Source: Qaidamihabitans albus
Lineage (GTDB): Bacteria > Actinomycetota > Actinomycetes > Mycobacteriales > Pseudonocardiaceae
Assembly (NCBI RefSeq): GCF_016464705.1
Contig: NZ_JAEHOB010000008.1
Span: 62,001-126,000 of the forward strand
DNA: 64,000 bases
Direction: 5' to 3'
Every line of letters starts with the position of its first letter. The stretch's first letter is position 1. This document shows, in pieces, positions 21,905 to 32,567 of the stretch. The notes below the pieces were generated by a model. It saw only the letters and a program-made list of their open reading frames with translations. It had not been told where the DNA came from and ran no database searches. The translations under genes were made by a program, and so were the position numbers.

Positions 21905-22914
21905 GGCACAACGCGATCACCGATGTGCCCGGCGTCCTCGTCGGGCACCATCACCGGCTCGGCTCGGGCTGGGCGAGCGGCACCACGGTGGTGCTCGTGC
22001 CGGACGGGGCCGTGGCCGCCGTCGACCAGCGGGGCGGCGCTCCCGGCACCCGGGAGACGAACCTGCTCGAACCGGAGAACCTCGTGCAGCGGGTCAACGC
22101 CGTCTGCGTTTCCGGTGGCAGCGCCTACGGCCTCGCCGCGGCGGACGGCGTGATGCGCTGGCTGGGGGAGCGTGACCTGGGCTTTCCGGTCGGCCGCGAG
22201 CCGCACGAGGTGGTGCCCATCGTGCCCGCCGCGGTGATCTTCGACCTGCCCCGGAGCGATTGGGGCAACCGCCCGGACACCTCCTTCGGCTACGCCGCTT
22301 GCGCGGCGGCCCTGGACGGGCCGGTCGGGCAGGGAACGGTCGGCGCGGGAACCGGCGCACAGGTCGGCTCGCTGAAGGGCGGTGTCGGCACGGCCAGCGA
22401 GGTGGTGGACGGGTTCGTCGTCGGCGCGCTTGCGGTGCTCAACGCCTCCGGCGAGGCCGTGCGGCTGGACACCGGCGAGCCGTTCGCCGCGGACCACGAG
22501 CACGAAGGCGAGTTCGGGGTCGCCCGCTGGCCGGGCCGTCCCGCCGAGCTGTCCGCCGCGCCCCCGGACCTGAACACGACGATCGGCGTGCTCGCGGTGG
22601 ACGCCGCGCTGTCGAAGGCGGAGTGCCGGCGGCTCGCCGTCGCGGCGCAGGACGGTCTCGCCCGCGCCGTGCGCCCGGCGCACACCATGTTCGACGGCGA
22701 CACCGTGTTCGCGCTGGCCACCGGGGCGCGCGAACTGTCGCGTGCGGAGGGGCCGATCGGCGACGTCGGCAGGGCGGCCGCGCTCGACGCACTGTGCTCC
22801 GCCGCCGCACGGGTCTTCGCGCGAGCACTGGTGCACGGGCTGCTGGCCGCGACCTCCGTCGCCGGGCTGCCCGCGTACCGCGACGTGTGGCCCGAGACGT
22901 CGGCGCCCTCGTGA
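21901..22914 (+). CDS. P1-family (DmpA-like) N-terminal nucleophile peptidase
   Basis: A 337-aa protein of the self-cleaving P1/DmpA family of aminopeptidases. GTG 21901 overlaps the DUF2017 stop. Features: ITDVPGVLVGHH, NAVCVSGGSAYGLAAADGVM, and the processing region PDLNTTIGVLAVDAALSK, where cleavage before a Thr/Ser would create the active-site nucleophile. The orthologue position is Rv1333. Its stop TGA lies in palindromic element copy 3, which ends the clpS-DUF2017-peptidase operon. Confidence 0.9.
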   Translation: MRHNAITDVPGVLVGHHHRLGSGWASGTTVVLVPDGAVAAVDQRGGAPGTRETNLLEPENLVQRVNAVCVSGGSAYGLAAADGVMRWLGERDLGFPVGREPHEVVPIVPAAVIFDLPRSDWGNRPDTSFGYAACAAALDGPVGQGTVGAGTGAQVGSLKGGVGTASEVVDGFVVGALAVLNASGEAVRLDTGEPFAADHEHEGEFGVARWPGRPAELSAAPPDLNTTIGVLAVDAALSKAECRRLAVAAQDGLARAVRPAHTMFDGDTVFALATGARELSRAEGPIGDVGRAAALDALCSAAARVFARALVHGLLAATSVAGLPAYRDVWPETSAPS

Positions 22915-22952
22915 GTGCGCACACGAGTTAGAACTCGCGTGGCCACTCACGA
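22909..22952. repeat. 44-bp palindromic intergenic element, copy 3
   Basis: Arms TCGTGAGTGCGC and GGCCACTCACGA with centre GAGTTAGAACTC. The left arm contains the TGA (22912-22914) of the P1 peptidase gene. It separates the clpS operon from the mec-cysO-cysM operon. Confidence 0.92.
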
Positions 22953-23001
22953 GCGTGGTGAGTGGTTCGTCTCACGGTGTGAACACCTCTGGCCCACGAA
23001 G

Positions 23002-23017
23002 TAGGATGTGCAGCGTG
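23002..23017 (+). promoter_or_regulatory. Candidate -10 for leaderless mec mRNA
   Basis: TAGGAT at 23002-23007 lies 7 nt before GTG 23015, with no Shine-Dalgarno. The weak GTGAAC at 22979-22984 is at the right distance for a -35. This supports GTG 23015 over ATG 23006, which overlaps the hexamer. Confidence 0.45.
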
Positions 23018-23470
23018 CTTCGGATCCGCCGTGACCTCGTGGACGCGATCGTCGAGCACGCCCGGCGGGACCACCCGGACGAGGCGTGCGGCGTCATCGC
23101 GGGTCCGGACGACGGTACCGACCGGCCGGAGCGGTTCATCCCGATGCTCAACGCGGCGCGCTCGCCGACGTTCTACGAGTTCGACTCGGCGGACCTGCTC
23201 AGGCTCTACCGCGAGATGGACGCCAACGACGAGGTACCCGTCGTCATCTACCACTCGCACACCGCCACCGAGGCATATCCGTCTCGTACCGACGTGAAGC
23301 TCGCGCAGGAGCCGTTCGCGCATTACGTGCTGGTTTCCACCCGGGACCCGGAGGAGCACGACTTCCGCTCCTACCGCATCGTCAACGGTGTCGTCACCGA
23401 GGAGCCGGTCGAGGTCGTCGAGTCGTACATGTTCGCCAACACCGGCAGTGACGACCTCCCCGACGCCTGA
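23015..23470 (+). CDS. mec: JAMM metalloprotease Mec (CysO-cysteine peptidase)
   Basis: A 151-aa zinc protease that in mycobacteria cleaves cysteine from the CysO-cysteine adduct. The full JAMM set is present: Glu23 (DEACGVIAG) and HSH-x7-S-x2-D (His80, His82, Ser90, Asp93). The gene precedes cysO and cysM exactly as in Rv1334-1336. GTG 23015 gives MLRIRRDLVD, the usual family start. Because the local CysO carries two residues after its GlyGly, Mec might also mature CysO. Confidence 0.93.
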   Translation: MLRIRRDLVDAIVEHARRDHPDEACGVIAGPDDGTDRPERFIPMLNAARSPTFYEFDSADLLRLYREMDANDEVPVVIYHSHTATEAYPSRTDVKLAQEPFAHYVLVSTRDPEEHDFRSYRIVNGVVTEEPVEVVESYMFANTGSDDLPDA

Positions 23471-23542
23471 GCGGAGCGCGCGGGAATACCCCCGCGTACA
23501 CGAGCGTCTGACCTGTCGTAAAACCCGAGCGGAGGTAACCCC

Positions 23543-24777
<1,235 letters not shown>

Positions 24778-24841
24778 GCTCAGGGCGATCTCAGGGTTTT
24801 CTCCCGACGACCGCGTCGTGCGCGCGACGTAGCCTGGTGGG

Positions 24842-25498
24842 GTGAGTACGCAGCCGCAGCCCGCAGGTAACGCCCGCCCCGGGCGGCCCGACCGCGCCAA
24901 GCGCATCCTCCCGCCACGACCGCTGGCCGCCGGCATCATCTCGCTGTCGTTCGTGGTGCTGCTCTACCTCGTCGAACTCATCGACGTGCTGCTGCCCGCG
25001 AACCTCGACCACGGTGGCATCCGGGCACGCTCGCTTGCCGGTCTCGACGGCATCGCGTGGGCTCCGTTGCTGCACGGCGACTGGTCGCACCTGTTCGCCA
25101 ACACCGTTCCGGTGCTGGTCTTCGCCTTCCTCGCGCTGGCGGGTGGCATCGGTCAGTGGATCGCCGTGACCGCCACGATCTGGATGGTAGGTGGGCTCGG
25201 GGTGTGGCTCACCGCGCCACCGTCGGTCATCACCATCGGCGCGTCCGGGCTCGCCTTCGGCTGGCTCGCGTACCTGCTGGTGCGGGGTGTCTTCAGCCGC
25301 AGCGTCGGCCAGCTCGCCGTGGCCGCGGTGCTGCTGTTCGTCTGGGGCGGGATGCTGTGGGGCGTGCTGCCCGGCACTCCCGGCGTGTCGTGGCAGGGAC
25401 ACCTCTTCGGCGCTCTCGGCGGCGTGCTGGCGGCGTGGATCGTGGCCAGGGCCGACCGTGCCCGGCAGTCGAAGGCACCCGGTAATCTCCAGACGTGA
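24842..25498 (+). CDS. Rhomboid intramembrane serine protease
   Basis: A 218-aa membrane protein with six hydrophobic segments. The catalytic dyad is Ser135 in GASG and His187 in [21 protein letters not shown] supplies the family His/Asn motif. It would cleave transmembrane substrates; the target is unknown. The gene overlaps murI by 4 bp (GTGA), as Rv1337-Rv1338. Confidence 0.92.
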   Translation: MSTQPQPAGNARPGRPDRAKRILPPRPLAAGIISLSFVVLLYLVELIDVLLPANLDHGGIRARSLAGLDGIAWAPLLHGDWSHLFANTVPVLVFAFLALAGGIGQWIAVTATIWMVGGLGVWLTAPPSVITIGASGLAFGWLAYLLVRGVFSRSVGQLAVAAVLLFVWGGMLWGVLPGTPGVSWQGHLFGALGGVLAAWIVARADRARQSKAPGNLQT

Positions 25499-26295
25499 GC
25501 CACGCCGACGCACCCATCGGGATCTTCGACTCCGGCGTAGGCGGGCTGACCGTCGCGCGCGCGGTCGCCGACCAGCTGCCCGGTGAGCGGTTGCGCTACG
25601 TCGGGGACACGCTGCACGCCCCGTACGGCCCGCTGCCGATCGCGCGAGCCCGCGAGCTGGCACTGCGCGCACTGGACGGCCTGGTCGCCGACGGGGTCAA
25701 GGCCCTGGTCATCGCCTGCAACACGGCCTCGGCCGCGTGCCTGCGCGACGCGCGGGAGCGCTACGACATCCCGGTCGTGGAGGTCGTGCTGCCTGCTGTG
25801 CGCCGGGCGGTGGCCGCGACGCACTCAGGGCGGATCGGGCTCATCGGCACCGAGGGCACCGTGCGTTCGCGCGCCTACGACGACGCGTTCGCCGCGGCCA
25901 GGGACGTGCGGCTGAGCAGCGTCGCGTGCCCGCGCTTCGTGGACTTCGTCGAGCGCGGGATCACCTCGGGCCGGCAGGTGCTCGGGCTCGCGCAGGGCTA
26001 CCTGGAGCCGTTGCTGCGGGCCGAGGTCGACACCCTGGTCCTCGGCTGCACCCACTACCCGCTGCTCACCGGCGTGCTCCAGATCGTGATGGGGGCCGAC
26101 GTGACCCTCGTCTCCAGCGCCGAGGAGACTGCGAAGGACGTGGTCCGCGTGCTCACCGAACGGGACCTGCTCGCCGCGCGGCAGGAGGCGCCGCGGCACG
26201 AGTTCGTCGCCACCGGGTCCACCGAGCCGTTCACCCGCCTGGCGCAGCGCTTCATGGGCCTTCCCGGCGGAGTGGGCGTTCCCACGCCCGCGTGA
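25495..26295 (+). CDS. murI: Glutamate racemase
   Basis: A 266-aa cofactor-independent racemase making D-glutamate for peptidoglycan. Catalytic acid/base cysteines are in [10 protein letters not shown] and [11 protein letters not shown], with [13 protein letters not shown] and [11 protein letters not shown] at the N-terminus. GTG start overlaps the rhomboid stop, so the two are coupled. Confidence 0.96.
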   Translation: MSHADAPIGIFDSGVGGLTVARAVADQLPGERLRYVGDTLHAPYGPLPIARARELALRALDGLVADGVKALVIACNTASAACLRDARERYDIPVVEVVLPAVRRAVAATHSGRIGLIGTEGTVRSRAYDDAFAAARDVRLSSVACPRFVDFVERGITSGRQVLGLAQGYLEPLLRAEVDTLVLGCTHYPLLTGVLQIVMGADVTLVSSAEETAKDVVRVLTERDLLAARQEAPRHEFVATGSTEPFTRLAQRFMGLPGGVGVPTPA

Positions 26296-26333
26296 CGCGC
26301 GCGGACGGCCACCCGCGTGGCAGGGTGTCGATC

Positions 26334-27104
26334 GTGCGACTGACCATCCTTGGCTGCTCCGGCAGCGTCCCCGGCCCGGACGCGGCGGCGTCCGGTTACC
26401 TGCTCGAGGCCGATGGATTCGTGCTGGGCGTCGAACTGGGCAACGGCGCGTTCGCGCAGCTGCAGGCCGTCCGCGACCCGTTCGACCTGGACGCGCTCCT
26501 GCTCACGCACCTGCATCCCGACCACTGCGCGGACTTCAGCGCGCTGACCGTGCTGCGTCGCTACCACCCGGACCCGCCGTACGGCACGCGCCCGCGCAGG
26601 CTGCCGGTGTACGCGCCGGAGGAGGCCCCGCGCCGGCTGGCCAACGCCTACGCGCCGCACGAGTCGGAGCGGCTGGAGACCGACCTCTCCGACGTCTACG
26701 AGTTCCACCCGCTGGCGGCAGGCACGCCGCGGATCGGGCCGTTCGAGCTGCGGGTGGTCCCGGTCGTGCATCCCACGGAGGCGTTCGGCGTACGCGTCTC
26801 GGCCGGGGGCACGACGTTCGCCTACACCGGCGACACGGGACCGTGCGCGGCGCTGGACGAACTCGCCGCCGGTGTCGACGTGCTGCTCGCCGAGGCGTCC
26901 TGGACCGACGCGCCCGACCGCCCGCCCGGGGTGCACCTGTCCGGCAGGCACGCCGGTGAGCTGGCCGAGCGTGCGGGGGCAGGCCGCCTGCTGCTCACCC
27001 ATGTCGCGCCGTGGTGCGACCGGCGGGCCGTGCTCGCGGAGGCCCGTGCCGCCTTCTCCGGTCCCGCCGACCTCGCCGAGCAGGGCGCCCGGTACGACAT
27101 GTAG
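26334..27104 (+). CDS. Metallo-beta-lactamase-fold hydrolase (Rv1339-type, probable cyclic-nucleotide phosphodiesterase)
   Basis: A 256-aa beta-lactamase-superfamily protein starting MRLTILGCSGSVPGPD. Two-zinc ligands: HLHPDHC, His in PVVHPTEAFG, Asp in YTGDTG and His in LLTHVAPW. Sequence pattern and position between murI and rph match mycobacterial Rv1339, reported to act as an atypical cAMP phosphodiesterase; activity here is inferred. GTG 26334 is preferred, GTG 26325 adds three residues. Confidence 0.87.
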   Translation: MRLTILGCSGSVPGPDAAASGYLLEADGFVLGVELGNGAFAQLQAVRDPFDLDALLLTHLHPDHCADFSALTVLRRYHPDPPYGTRPRRLPVYAPEEAPRRLANAYAPHESERLETDLSDVYEFHPLAAGTPRIGPFELRVVPVVHPTEAFGVRVSAGGTTFAYTGDTGPCAALDELAAGVDVLLAEASWTDAPDRPPGVHLSGRHAGELAERAGAGRLLLTHVAPWCDRRAVLAEARAAFSGPADLAEQGARYDM

Positions 27105-27162
27105 GCCGCCCTCATCGCCTGTCCTGGTCCCCCGCAGGCGCGGCGTCGTGCCTGGTCACCTT

Positions 27163-27206
27163 TCGTGAGTGCGCACACGAGTTAGAACTCGCGTGCGCAC
27201 TCACGA
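27163..27206. repeat. 44-bp palindromic intergenic element, copy 4
   Basis: Arms TCGTGAGTGCGCAC and GTGCGCACTCACGA, centre GAGTTAGAACTC. The right arm supplies the stop (complement of 27201-27203) of the minus-strand secreted protein. The left flank CCTGGTCACCT extends the dyad and recurs at copies 5 and (reverse complemented) 6. Confidence 0.92.
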
Positions 27207-28028
27207 CCGGTGAGCTGCGGAAACATTGCGGCTCGGTCCAGAAAGGGCGGCGGCGTAGGCGTGGAAGAGGGCCAGCATGCTCACCGTGCCGCCCACGGCG
27301 TCGAACTCCGCCATGTCGAGCGCCAGTTCGGCGCCCCTGCGGCTCGGCACGTCGTTGCCGACGTCGGTGAACCAGTCCAGGAACGTGAGCTGCCGCTGCT
27401 CGCCGGGCCCAGGGCCGGGGGAGATCACATCGAGCAGGAACGGCCGGTTACGCAGCGTCCAGCGGTAGAACTCGGAGTAGCCGAAGAAGCGCCGCTCCAC
27501 GGCCGTCGCGGCGATACCGTGCACCTGCTCGGCGAGGGCCACGCCGTGCTCGGTGGAGGCCTGCTCGGCGAGGCTCCAGGCCCGGTCGTGCGCCGAGCGG
27601 CCGGCGAGCCTGCCCTCGCGCAACCCGGTCAGGTAGTCCGCCCACAGCGCGGCGCCGGGGTTGCCGAAGGTACCGCCACCACGGCCCGCGGCGATCGCGA
27701 TCCCGCGCTCGATGCCCTCCACGATCCCCGCGTCTACATAGGACACCCAGCTGCCGGGTGCGCCCATGCCGTGATCGCGGAAGAAGCCGATGATGCCCTC
27801 GATGTTGCGCCAGCGGTGGGTGTAGCCGGGGATGATCTCCGCGGCGGGACCCTCCGAGAGGGCACGGAGGAACTCCAGCCGCTCCGGCATCGTCATCAGG
27901 TTGATGTCCTCGGCCGTGCAGTCGAGGGTCGCGGCGCAACCGGCCGCGCCGTGCCGCTCGGCGCCTGCCGGCGGAACGAGCACCACGCACAGCAGCACGG
28001 CGACGATCGTGACGACGGCGGCACGCAT
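27201..28028 (-). CDS. Secreted protein of unknown function
   Basis: A 275-aa exported protein with signal peptide 1-23 (cleavage after AGA). The mature protein has Cys pair AAGC/LDC, a Trp-rich segment ([21 protein letters not shown]) and a helical C-terminus. I do not recognise the family and see no catalytic triad. It sits inside the conserved murI-rph block, where mycobacteria have no gene, so it is a lineage-specific insertion. Its stop is inside palindromic element copy 4. Confidence 0.75.
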   Translation of the reverse strand: MRAAVVTIVAVLLCVVLVPPAGAERHGAAGCAATLDCTAEDINLMTMPERLEFLRALSEGPAAEIIPGYTHRWRNIEGIIGFFRDHGMGAPGSWVSYVDAGIVEGIERGIAIAAGRGGGTFGNPGAALWADYLTGLREGRLAGRSAHDRAWSLAEQASTEHGVALAEQVHGIAATAVERRFFGYSEFYRWTLRNRPFLLDVISPGPGPGEQRQLTFLDWFTDVGNDVPSRRGAELALDMAEFDAVGGTVSMLALFHAYAAALSGPSRNVSAAHRS

Positions 28029-28084
28029 GCGCGGACCTTAGCCCGTTCGCCCTCGGCCGACAACCGAACGACTACGCTGCCCCC

Positions 28085-28864
28085 GTGGCACGAAAAGACG
28101 GCAGGAACGACGACCAGCTCCGCGAGGTACGGATCACGCGCGGATTCCAGCAGTGGCCCGCGGGCTCGGTGCTCATCGAGTTCGGTGCGACGAGGGTGCT
28201 GTGCGCGGCCAGCGTCAGCGAGGGCGTGCCCCGCTGGCGGGCAGGCTCCGGCCTCGGCTGGGTGACCGCCGAGTACGCGATGCTCCCGTCGGCCACCAAC
28301 ACGCGCAGTGACCGCGAGTCGGTCAAGGGCCGGATCGGCGGCCGCACGCACGAGATCAGCCGGCTGATCGGCCGCTCCCTGCGCGCCTGTATCGACCTGG
28401 CGGCGCTCGGCGAGAACACGATCGTCATCGACTGCGACGTGCTGCAGGCCGACGGGGGGACCAGGACGGCGGCGATCACCGGCGGTTACGTCGCGCTCGC
28501 CGACGCGATCACCTGGCTGGGTGCAGCCGGCAAGCTGGCCGACCCCAAGCCGTTGTCCGCGGCGGTCTCCGCGATCAGCGTGGGCGTGGTCGACGGCCGG
28601 GTGCGGCTGGACCTCCCCTACGAGGAGGACTCGCGCGCGGAGGTCGACATGAACGTCGTGGCCACCGACGTAGGCACCCTCATCGAGGTGCAGGGCACCG
28701 GTGAAGGTGCCACCTTCACCCGGTCCACTCTGGACAAGATGCTGGACATCGCCCTCGCCGGCTGCGCGGATCTCGCGCGCAAGCAGGTGGAGGCGCTGGC
28801 GCTGCCGTATCCCGGGACGCTGCCCGAGCCGGCTCCGGCGAAGAAGTCCAAGGGCGCCAAGTGA
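28085..28864 (+). CDS. rph: Ribonuclease PH
   Basis: A 259-aa phosphorolytic exoribonuclease that trims tRNA 3' ends. Family motifs include [27 protein letters not shown], the active-site stretch [21 protein letters not shown] with phosphate-binding arginines, and [19 protein letters not shown] start; the last bases overlap rdgB (GTGA). Confidence 0.96.
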   Translation: MARKDGRNDDQLREVRITRGFQQWPAGSVLIEFGATRVLCAASVSEGVPRWRAGSGLGWVTAEYAMLPSATNTRSDRESVKGRIGGRTHEISRLIGRSLRACIDLAALGENTIVIDCDVLQADGGTRTAAITGGYVALADAITWLGAAGKLADPKPLSAAVSAISVGVVDGRVRLDLPYEEDSRAEVDMNVVATDVGTLIEVQGTGEGATFTRSTLDKMLDIALAGCADLARKQVEALALPYPGTLPEPAPAKKSKGAK

Positions 28865-29475
28865 CGGCCAGGCTGCTGCTGGCGACCCGCAACGCGAAGA
28901 AGCTCGACGAGCTGCGACGAATCCTCGTCGGGTCGAGCGTCGGCGACATCGAGGTGCTCGGGCTGTCCGATGTGGACGAGTTCCCTGAGGCGCCGGAGAC
29001 CGGTGCCACGTTCGAGGAGAACGCGCTCGCCAAGGCACACGACGCCGCCGGCGCCACCGGCCTGCCCACCGTCGCCGACGACTCGGGGCTCACCGTCGAC
29101 GCGCTGAACGGGATGCCGGGCGTGCTGTCCGCCCGCTGGGCGGGTCGCCACGGCGACGACCGGGCCAACCTGGAGCTGGTGCTGGACCAGCTCGCGGACA
29201 CGCCCGACGAGCGCCGCGGCGCGGCCTTCGTCTGCGCCGCCGCTTTCGTCGTGCCGGACGTCGAGGAGGTCGTGGTGTGCGGGAAGTGGCGCGGCACGCT
29301 GATCCGGCGGCCGCGCGGCAAGCACGGCTTCGGCTACGACCCGATCTTCGTGCCGGAGGGCGAGACCCGGACCTCAGCCGAGCTGGAGCCTGCGGAGAAG
29401 GACGTGGCCTCGCACCGGGGCCGGGCGCTGCGTGCCCTGCTGCCCCACCTGCGCGAGCTCAGCCGGCGATCTTGA
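28861..29475 (+). CDS. rdgB: XTP/dITP pyrophosphatase (HAM1/RdgB)
   Basis: A 204-aa house-cleaning nucleotide pyrophosphatase that removes non-canonical purine triphosphates. Motifs: [50 protein letters not shown] and [13 protein letters not shown]. It is translationally coupled to rph, and the last 17 bp overlap the convergent bcp. Confidence 0.96.
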   Translation: MTARLLLATRNAKKLDELRRILVGSSVGDIEVLGLSDVDEFPEAPETGATFEENALAKAHDAAGATGLPTVADDSGLTVDALNGMPGVLSARWAGRHGDDRANLELVLDQLADTPDERRGAAFVCAAAFVVPDVEEVVVCGKWRGTLIRRPRGKHGFGYDPIFVPEGETRTSAELEPAEKDVASHRGRALRALLPHLRELSRRS

Positions 29476-29938
29476 GGTCCTTGAGCAGCTTGGCCACATG
29501 TCCGGTGGCGCGGACGTTGTAGAGCGCCCTGGCGATCCGGCCGTCCGGGTCCACCACGAACGTGGAGCGGATCACGCCCTGCACCACGCGCCCGTAGTTC
29601 TTCTTCTCGCCGAACGCACCCCACTCGGTGAGCACGGTCTTGTCCGGGTCCGACAGCAGCGGGAACGTCAGGCCCTCCGCCTCGGCGAACCTGGCCAGCT
29701 TCTCCGGCTTGTCCGGTGAGACGCCGAGCACCTGGTAGCCGGCGTCGTTCAGCTCGGCGAGGCTGTCGCGGAAGTCGCACGCCTGCTTGGTGCAGCCGGG
29801 CGTGCCCGCGGCGGGGTAGAAGTACACGACGACGGACCGGCCGCGGAAGCCGGAAAGCGAGACCTTGTTCCCCGCACTGTCGGGGAGGGTGAAGTCGGGC
29901 GCCGGGTCGCCGGGCTCAAGCCGTTTCTGCTCGGTCAT
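29459..29938 (-). CDS. bcp: Thioredoxin-dependent peroxiredoxin (Bcp/PrxQ)
   Basis: A 159-aa atypical 2-Cys peroxiredoxin reducing peroxides in the cytoplasm. Peroxidatic Cys49 and resolving Cys54 lie in TPGCTKQACDFRD, the PrxQ arrangement five residues apart. DPAPDFTLPD is the usual N-terminal strand. It overlaps the 3' end of rdgB on the other strand. Confidence 0.95.
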   Translation of the reverse strand: MTEQKRLEPGDPAPDFTLPDSAGNKVSLSGFRGRSVVVYFYPAAGTPGCTKQACDFRDSLAELNDAGYQVLGVSPDKPEKLARFAEAEGLTFPLLSDPDKTVLTEWGAFGEKKNYGRVVQGVIRSTFVVDPDGRIARALYNVRATGHVAKLLKDLKIAG

Positions 29939-29968
29939 GCGGCAAGCTTATCGGCCGGTACTGGCCGC

Positions 29969-30520
29969 TCACACCGAGCCGCCGTACACGGCCGTCGTGG
30001 ACGTGGCCGCGTCGGGGCGGAGGCAGAGCCGCACCGGCGTGGGCTGCTCCGGCACGGCGAAGGCGAGCACCACCCTGACCGTCTGTCCCGGCTGTACGTC
30101 CTTGTCGGCGTCCACGATGCCGTTGTAGCCGCGGGTCGCGTCGACCACCTGCTCCGCGGTCCGGTCGCCGATCATGGCGGTCACCGAAAGGCTGGAGAGG
30201 CGGTACGGCTTCTCGCCGTTGTTGTAGATGGCAATGCCGAAGGCGGCGGCCCGTGCTGACTGCGGGTAGGCGCTCTCGCTCGGCCGGAACGTGTTCGGCG
30301 GAGAGACGGTGACCACGAGGCCGGAGCTGAACCGGTGGTCGGACCCGAAGTCCACGACCGTGCCGCTGGGGGTCGTCGTGCGTTCCTTGCCGGCGGTCGG
30401 CGCGCTCGAGGCGCTTGCCGGTGCGGTCGTCGCGTCGTCGTCCGCGGCGGAGGTGCCGCACGCGGTGACGCCGAGCAGTGCGCACAGCACCACCAGGATG
30501 GGCTTGGGCGTTCTTCGCAC
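29969..30520 (-). CDS. DUF4352-type lipoprotein
   Basis: A 183-aa lipoprotein: signal with lipobox VTAC (Cys about residue 21), a Ser/Thr/Ala-rich linker, then an immunoglobulin-like domain (VVTVSPPNTFRPSES, AFGIAIYNNGEKPYRL, GQTVRVVLAFAVP) like DUF4352, which resembles telomeric-repeat-factor or antigen MPT63 folds. GTG 30520 is chosen because AAGGAGG precedes it by 5 nt; the open frame runs further upstream without similarity. Role unknown, probably surface-exposed. Confidence 0.82.
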   Translation of the reverse strand: MRRTPKPILVVLCALLGVTACGTSAADDDATTAPASASSAPTAGKERTTTPSGTVVDFGSDHRFSSGLVVTVSPPNTFRPSESAYPQSARAAAFGIAIYNNGEKPYRLSSLSVTAMIGDRTAEQVVDATRGYNGIVDADKDVQPGQTVRVVLAFAVPEQPTPVRLCLRPDAATSTTAVYGGSV

Positions 30521-30729
30521 CGCGCCCTCCTTACTCCGGTCGCTGTGGGTAACTGGTCCGTTCGGTGGCGACAGCCGCCTCCCCGCTCCACTCTGACGGC
30601 GGTCGCGGGCACGTGCCAGCATGATCGCGGCGTCGACGCGCACCTGGTGTACGCCTGTGTCCTCGCCGTGATCGTGACGGTACCGCCCGTGACCAATGTC
30701 ACGTCAGGGTGTCACGTCGGGGTGAAGGC

Positions 30730-30912
30730 TCAGACGGCGAAGGCGAAGAAGAGAACGAACATGGCGAGGCCGGTCAGCCAGGCGACGATCAGCCAGCCGA
30801 AGTCCCGCCACGGGTCCACCGTGCGGCTGTCCTCGCCGGGAACGTAGACGCCGCGCATCTCGAACCAGTCCGCCCAGCGCGCGAGCCAGCGGAGGGGGTT
30901 GCGTGTCGGCAT
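30730..30912 (-). CDS. Small single-span membrane protein
   Basis: A 60-aa ORF with GGAGGTCG 7 nt before its ATG. Residues 39-59 (GWLIVAWLTGLAMFVLFFAFAV region) form one transmembrane helix; the N-terminal half is amphipathic with three Trp. No homologue is recognised. Confidence comes from the ribosome-binding site, start codon and clean hydrophobicity rather than family knowledge. Confidence 0.6.
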   Translation of the reverse strand: MPTRNPLRWLARWADWFEMRGVYVPGEDSRTVDPWRDFGWLIVAWLTGLAMFVLFFAFAV

Positions 30913-31141
30913 GGCGCGACCTCCGCTGATAGTCGGCGTACTGCGCCCCTGACGTTACTCCACGTGACGATCCGGATGGCAGAGGGCGGGCGCGGGTCAA
31001 CGGCACATATCAATCGGACATTTGCTGTTCACCGAACGTACGGACACCTCTACGCTCTTGAGGATCAAGCGGGCGGAAGACGTCGTACGCTGTACGCCGG
31101 TCGGCCGCCCATATTCATTCCTGGAATGAGGGGAGGCGGAT

Positions 31142-32401
31142 ATGCGGGCGTCAAATCTCTGGCGGTCAGCGATCCTCCTGAGCGCAACAGCCTTGATCGT
31201 CACCGCATGTGGCGGTGGTGATGAAGGTGGCGGGCAGTCGTCCGACGGTGGCGACGGGGTGCTCAAGCTGGGATACGTCCTGCCGGAGACCGGCCAGCTC
31301 GCCTTCCTGGGACCACCGCAGATCCAGTCGGCGAAGTACGCGATCAAGACCATCAACGACGCCGGCGGGGTGCTCGGGCAGCAGATCCCCGAGGTCGTCG
31401 CCGGTGACGAGGCCGGTCAGGAAGGTGTCGCGGCCCAGTCCGCGGACCGCGTCCTCGCGAGCGGGGTCGACGCCGTGATCGGCGCGGCGGCCTCGGGCAT
31501 GTCGCTGGCCTTCATCGACAAGGTGACCGGCTCCGGCGTCGTGCAGTGCTCGGGCTCGAACACCGCGCCCACGTTCACCGACTACGACGACGGCGGCTTC
31601 TACTTCCGCACCGCGCCGAGCGACGCGTTGCAGGGCCCCGTGCTCTCGAAGGTGGTCCGGGAGGACGGGCACAACCGGGTTGCGATCGTCGCCCGAGCCG
31701 ACGACTACGGCAAGGGCCTGATGGAGTCCACGAAGAAGGCGCTGGAGGCGGACGGGGCCGAGGTCGTGCTCTCGCAGACCTACGACGCCGAGGCGACCAA
31801 CTTCGACCAGCTCGCGCAGCAGGTCAAGAACTCCAACCCGGATGCGGCCGTCGTGGTCGCGTTCGAGGAGGGCACGCAGATCCTGCAGAGCATGATCGAG
31901 GCGGGTGCCGGGCCGCAGCAGATCGGCGTCTACGGTGCCGATGGCCTGCGCAGCGAGGAGCTGGCGTCGCTGGTGGCGCCGAACGATCCCTCGCGGATCT
32001 CGGGCATGAAGGGCACCGCGCCCGCATCGGGCTCCAACGAGGAGTACGTGAAGCAGCTCAAGGAGTTCGCTCCCGACCTCGAGGAGCTGCAGTTCGCCCC
32101 GCAGGTCTTCGACTGCGTGACCATCATCGCGCTCGCCGCCGAGCAGGCGAACTCCGACGACCCGGGGACGTTCGCCCCTGAGGTCAACGGTGTCACCAAG
32201 GACGGCGAGAAGTGCTCGTCGTTCGCCGACTGCAAGGCGCTGATCGACGAGGGCACGGACATCGACTACGACGGTGTGAGCGGTCCGCTCGACTTCGTCG
32301 AGGAAGGTGAGCCTGGTCAGGCGGAGATCGAGGTCTACACCTACAACGACTCCGGCGAGCTACAGACGGTGCGCACCGAGGTCAGCACCGGCGAGGCCTG
32401 A
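31142..32401 (+). CDS. ABC importer substrate-binding lipoprotein, branched-chain amino acid type
   Basis: A 419-aa lipoprotein (lipobox VTAC, Cys about residue 23, then a Gly/Asp-rich linker) of the type 1 periplasmic-binding family: LGYVLPETGQLAFLGPPQIQSAKYAI and AAQSADRVLASGVDAVIGAAASG, then SRISGMKGTAP. It should deliver a ligand to the livHMGF permease encoded convergently downstream. The ligand is not evident; branched-chain amino acids, amides or urea are possible. A long hairpin follows the stop. Confidence 0.9.
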   Translation: MRASNLWRSAILLSATALIVTACGGGDEGGGQSSDGGDGVLKLGYVLPETGQLAFLGPPQIQSAKYAIKTINDAGGVLGQQIPEVVAGDEAGQEGVAAQSADRVLASGVDAVIGAAASGMSLAFIDKVTGSGVVQCSGSNTAPTFTDYDDGGFYFRTAPSDALQGPVLSKVVREDGHNRVAIVARADDYGKGLMESTKKALEADGAEVVLSQTYDAEATNFDQLAQQVKNSNPDAAVVVAFEEGTQILQSMIEAGAGPQQIGVYGADGLRSEELASLVAPNDPSRISGMKGTAPASGSNEEYVKQLKEFAPDLEELQFAPQVFDCVTIIALAAEQANSDDPGTFAPEVNGVTKDGEKCSSFADCKALIDEGTDIDYDGVSGPLDFVEEGEPGQAEIEVYTYNDSGELQTVRTEVSTGEA

Positions 32402-32416
32402 ACCCCCTGAAGGAAG

Positions 32417-32450
32417 GGCCGCCTTCCGTGCCCCGGCACGGAAGGCGGCC
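32417..32450. terminator. 16-bp perfect hairpin terminator
   Basis: GGCCGCCTTCCGTGCC (32417-32432) and its exact complement (32435-32450) leave a 2-nt centre. It follows the binding-protein stop by 15 nt and precedes palindromic element copy 5; it can act in both directions for the convergent operons. Confidence 0.8.
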
Positions 32451-32460
32451 TGGTCACCTC

Positions 32461-32504
32461 TCGTGAGTGTTCAGCCGAGTTAGAACGCGGCTCCTCACTC
32501 ACGA
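32461..32504. repeat. 44-bp palindromic intergenic element, copy 5 (diverged)
   Basis: Most diverged copy: left arm TCGTGAGTGTTCAGCC, right arm CACTCACGA, centre GAGTTAGAAC. Mismatches are partly compensated (CAGCC with GGCTC), keeping a stem. Flanked by GGTCACCTC on the left and CGGTGACC on the right, an extended arm. It supplies no stop codon. Confidence 0.8.
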
Positions 32505-32567
32505 CCGGTGACCTGCGCAGACAGCGTGTCTGGTCTGCTTCAGCAGGTTCGAGGACAGCCTCTCGGC

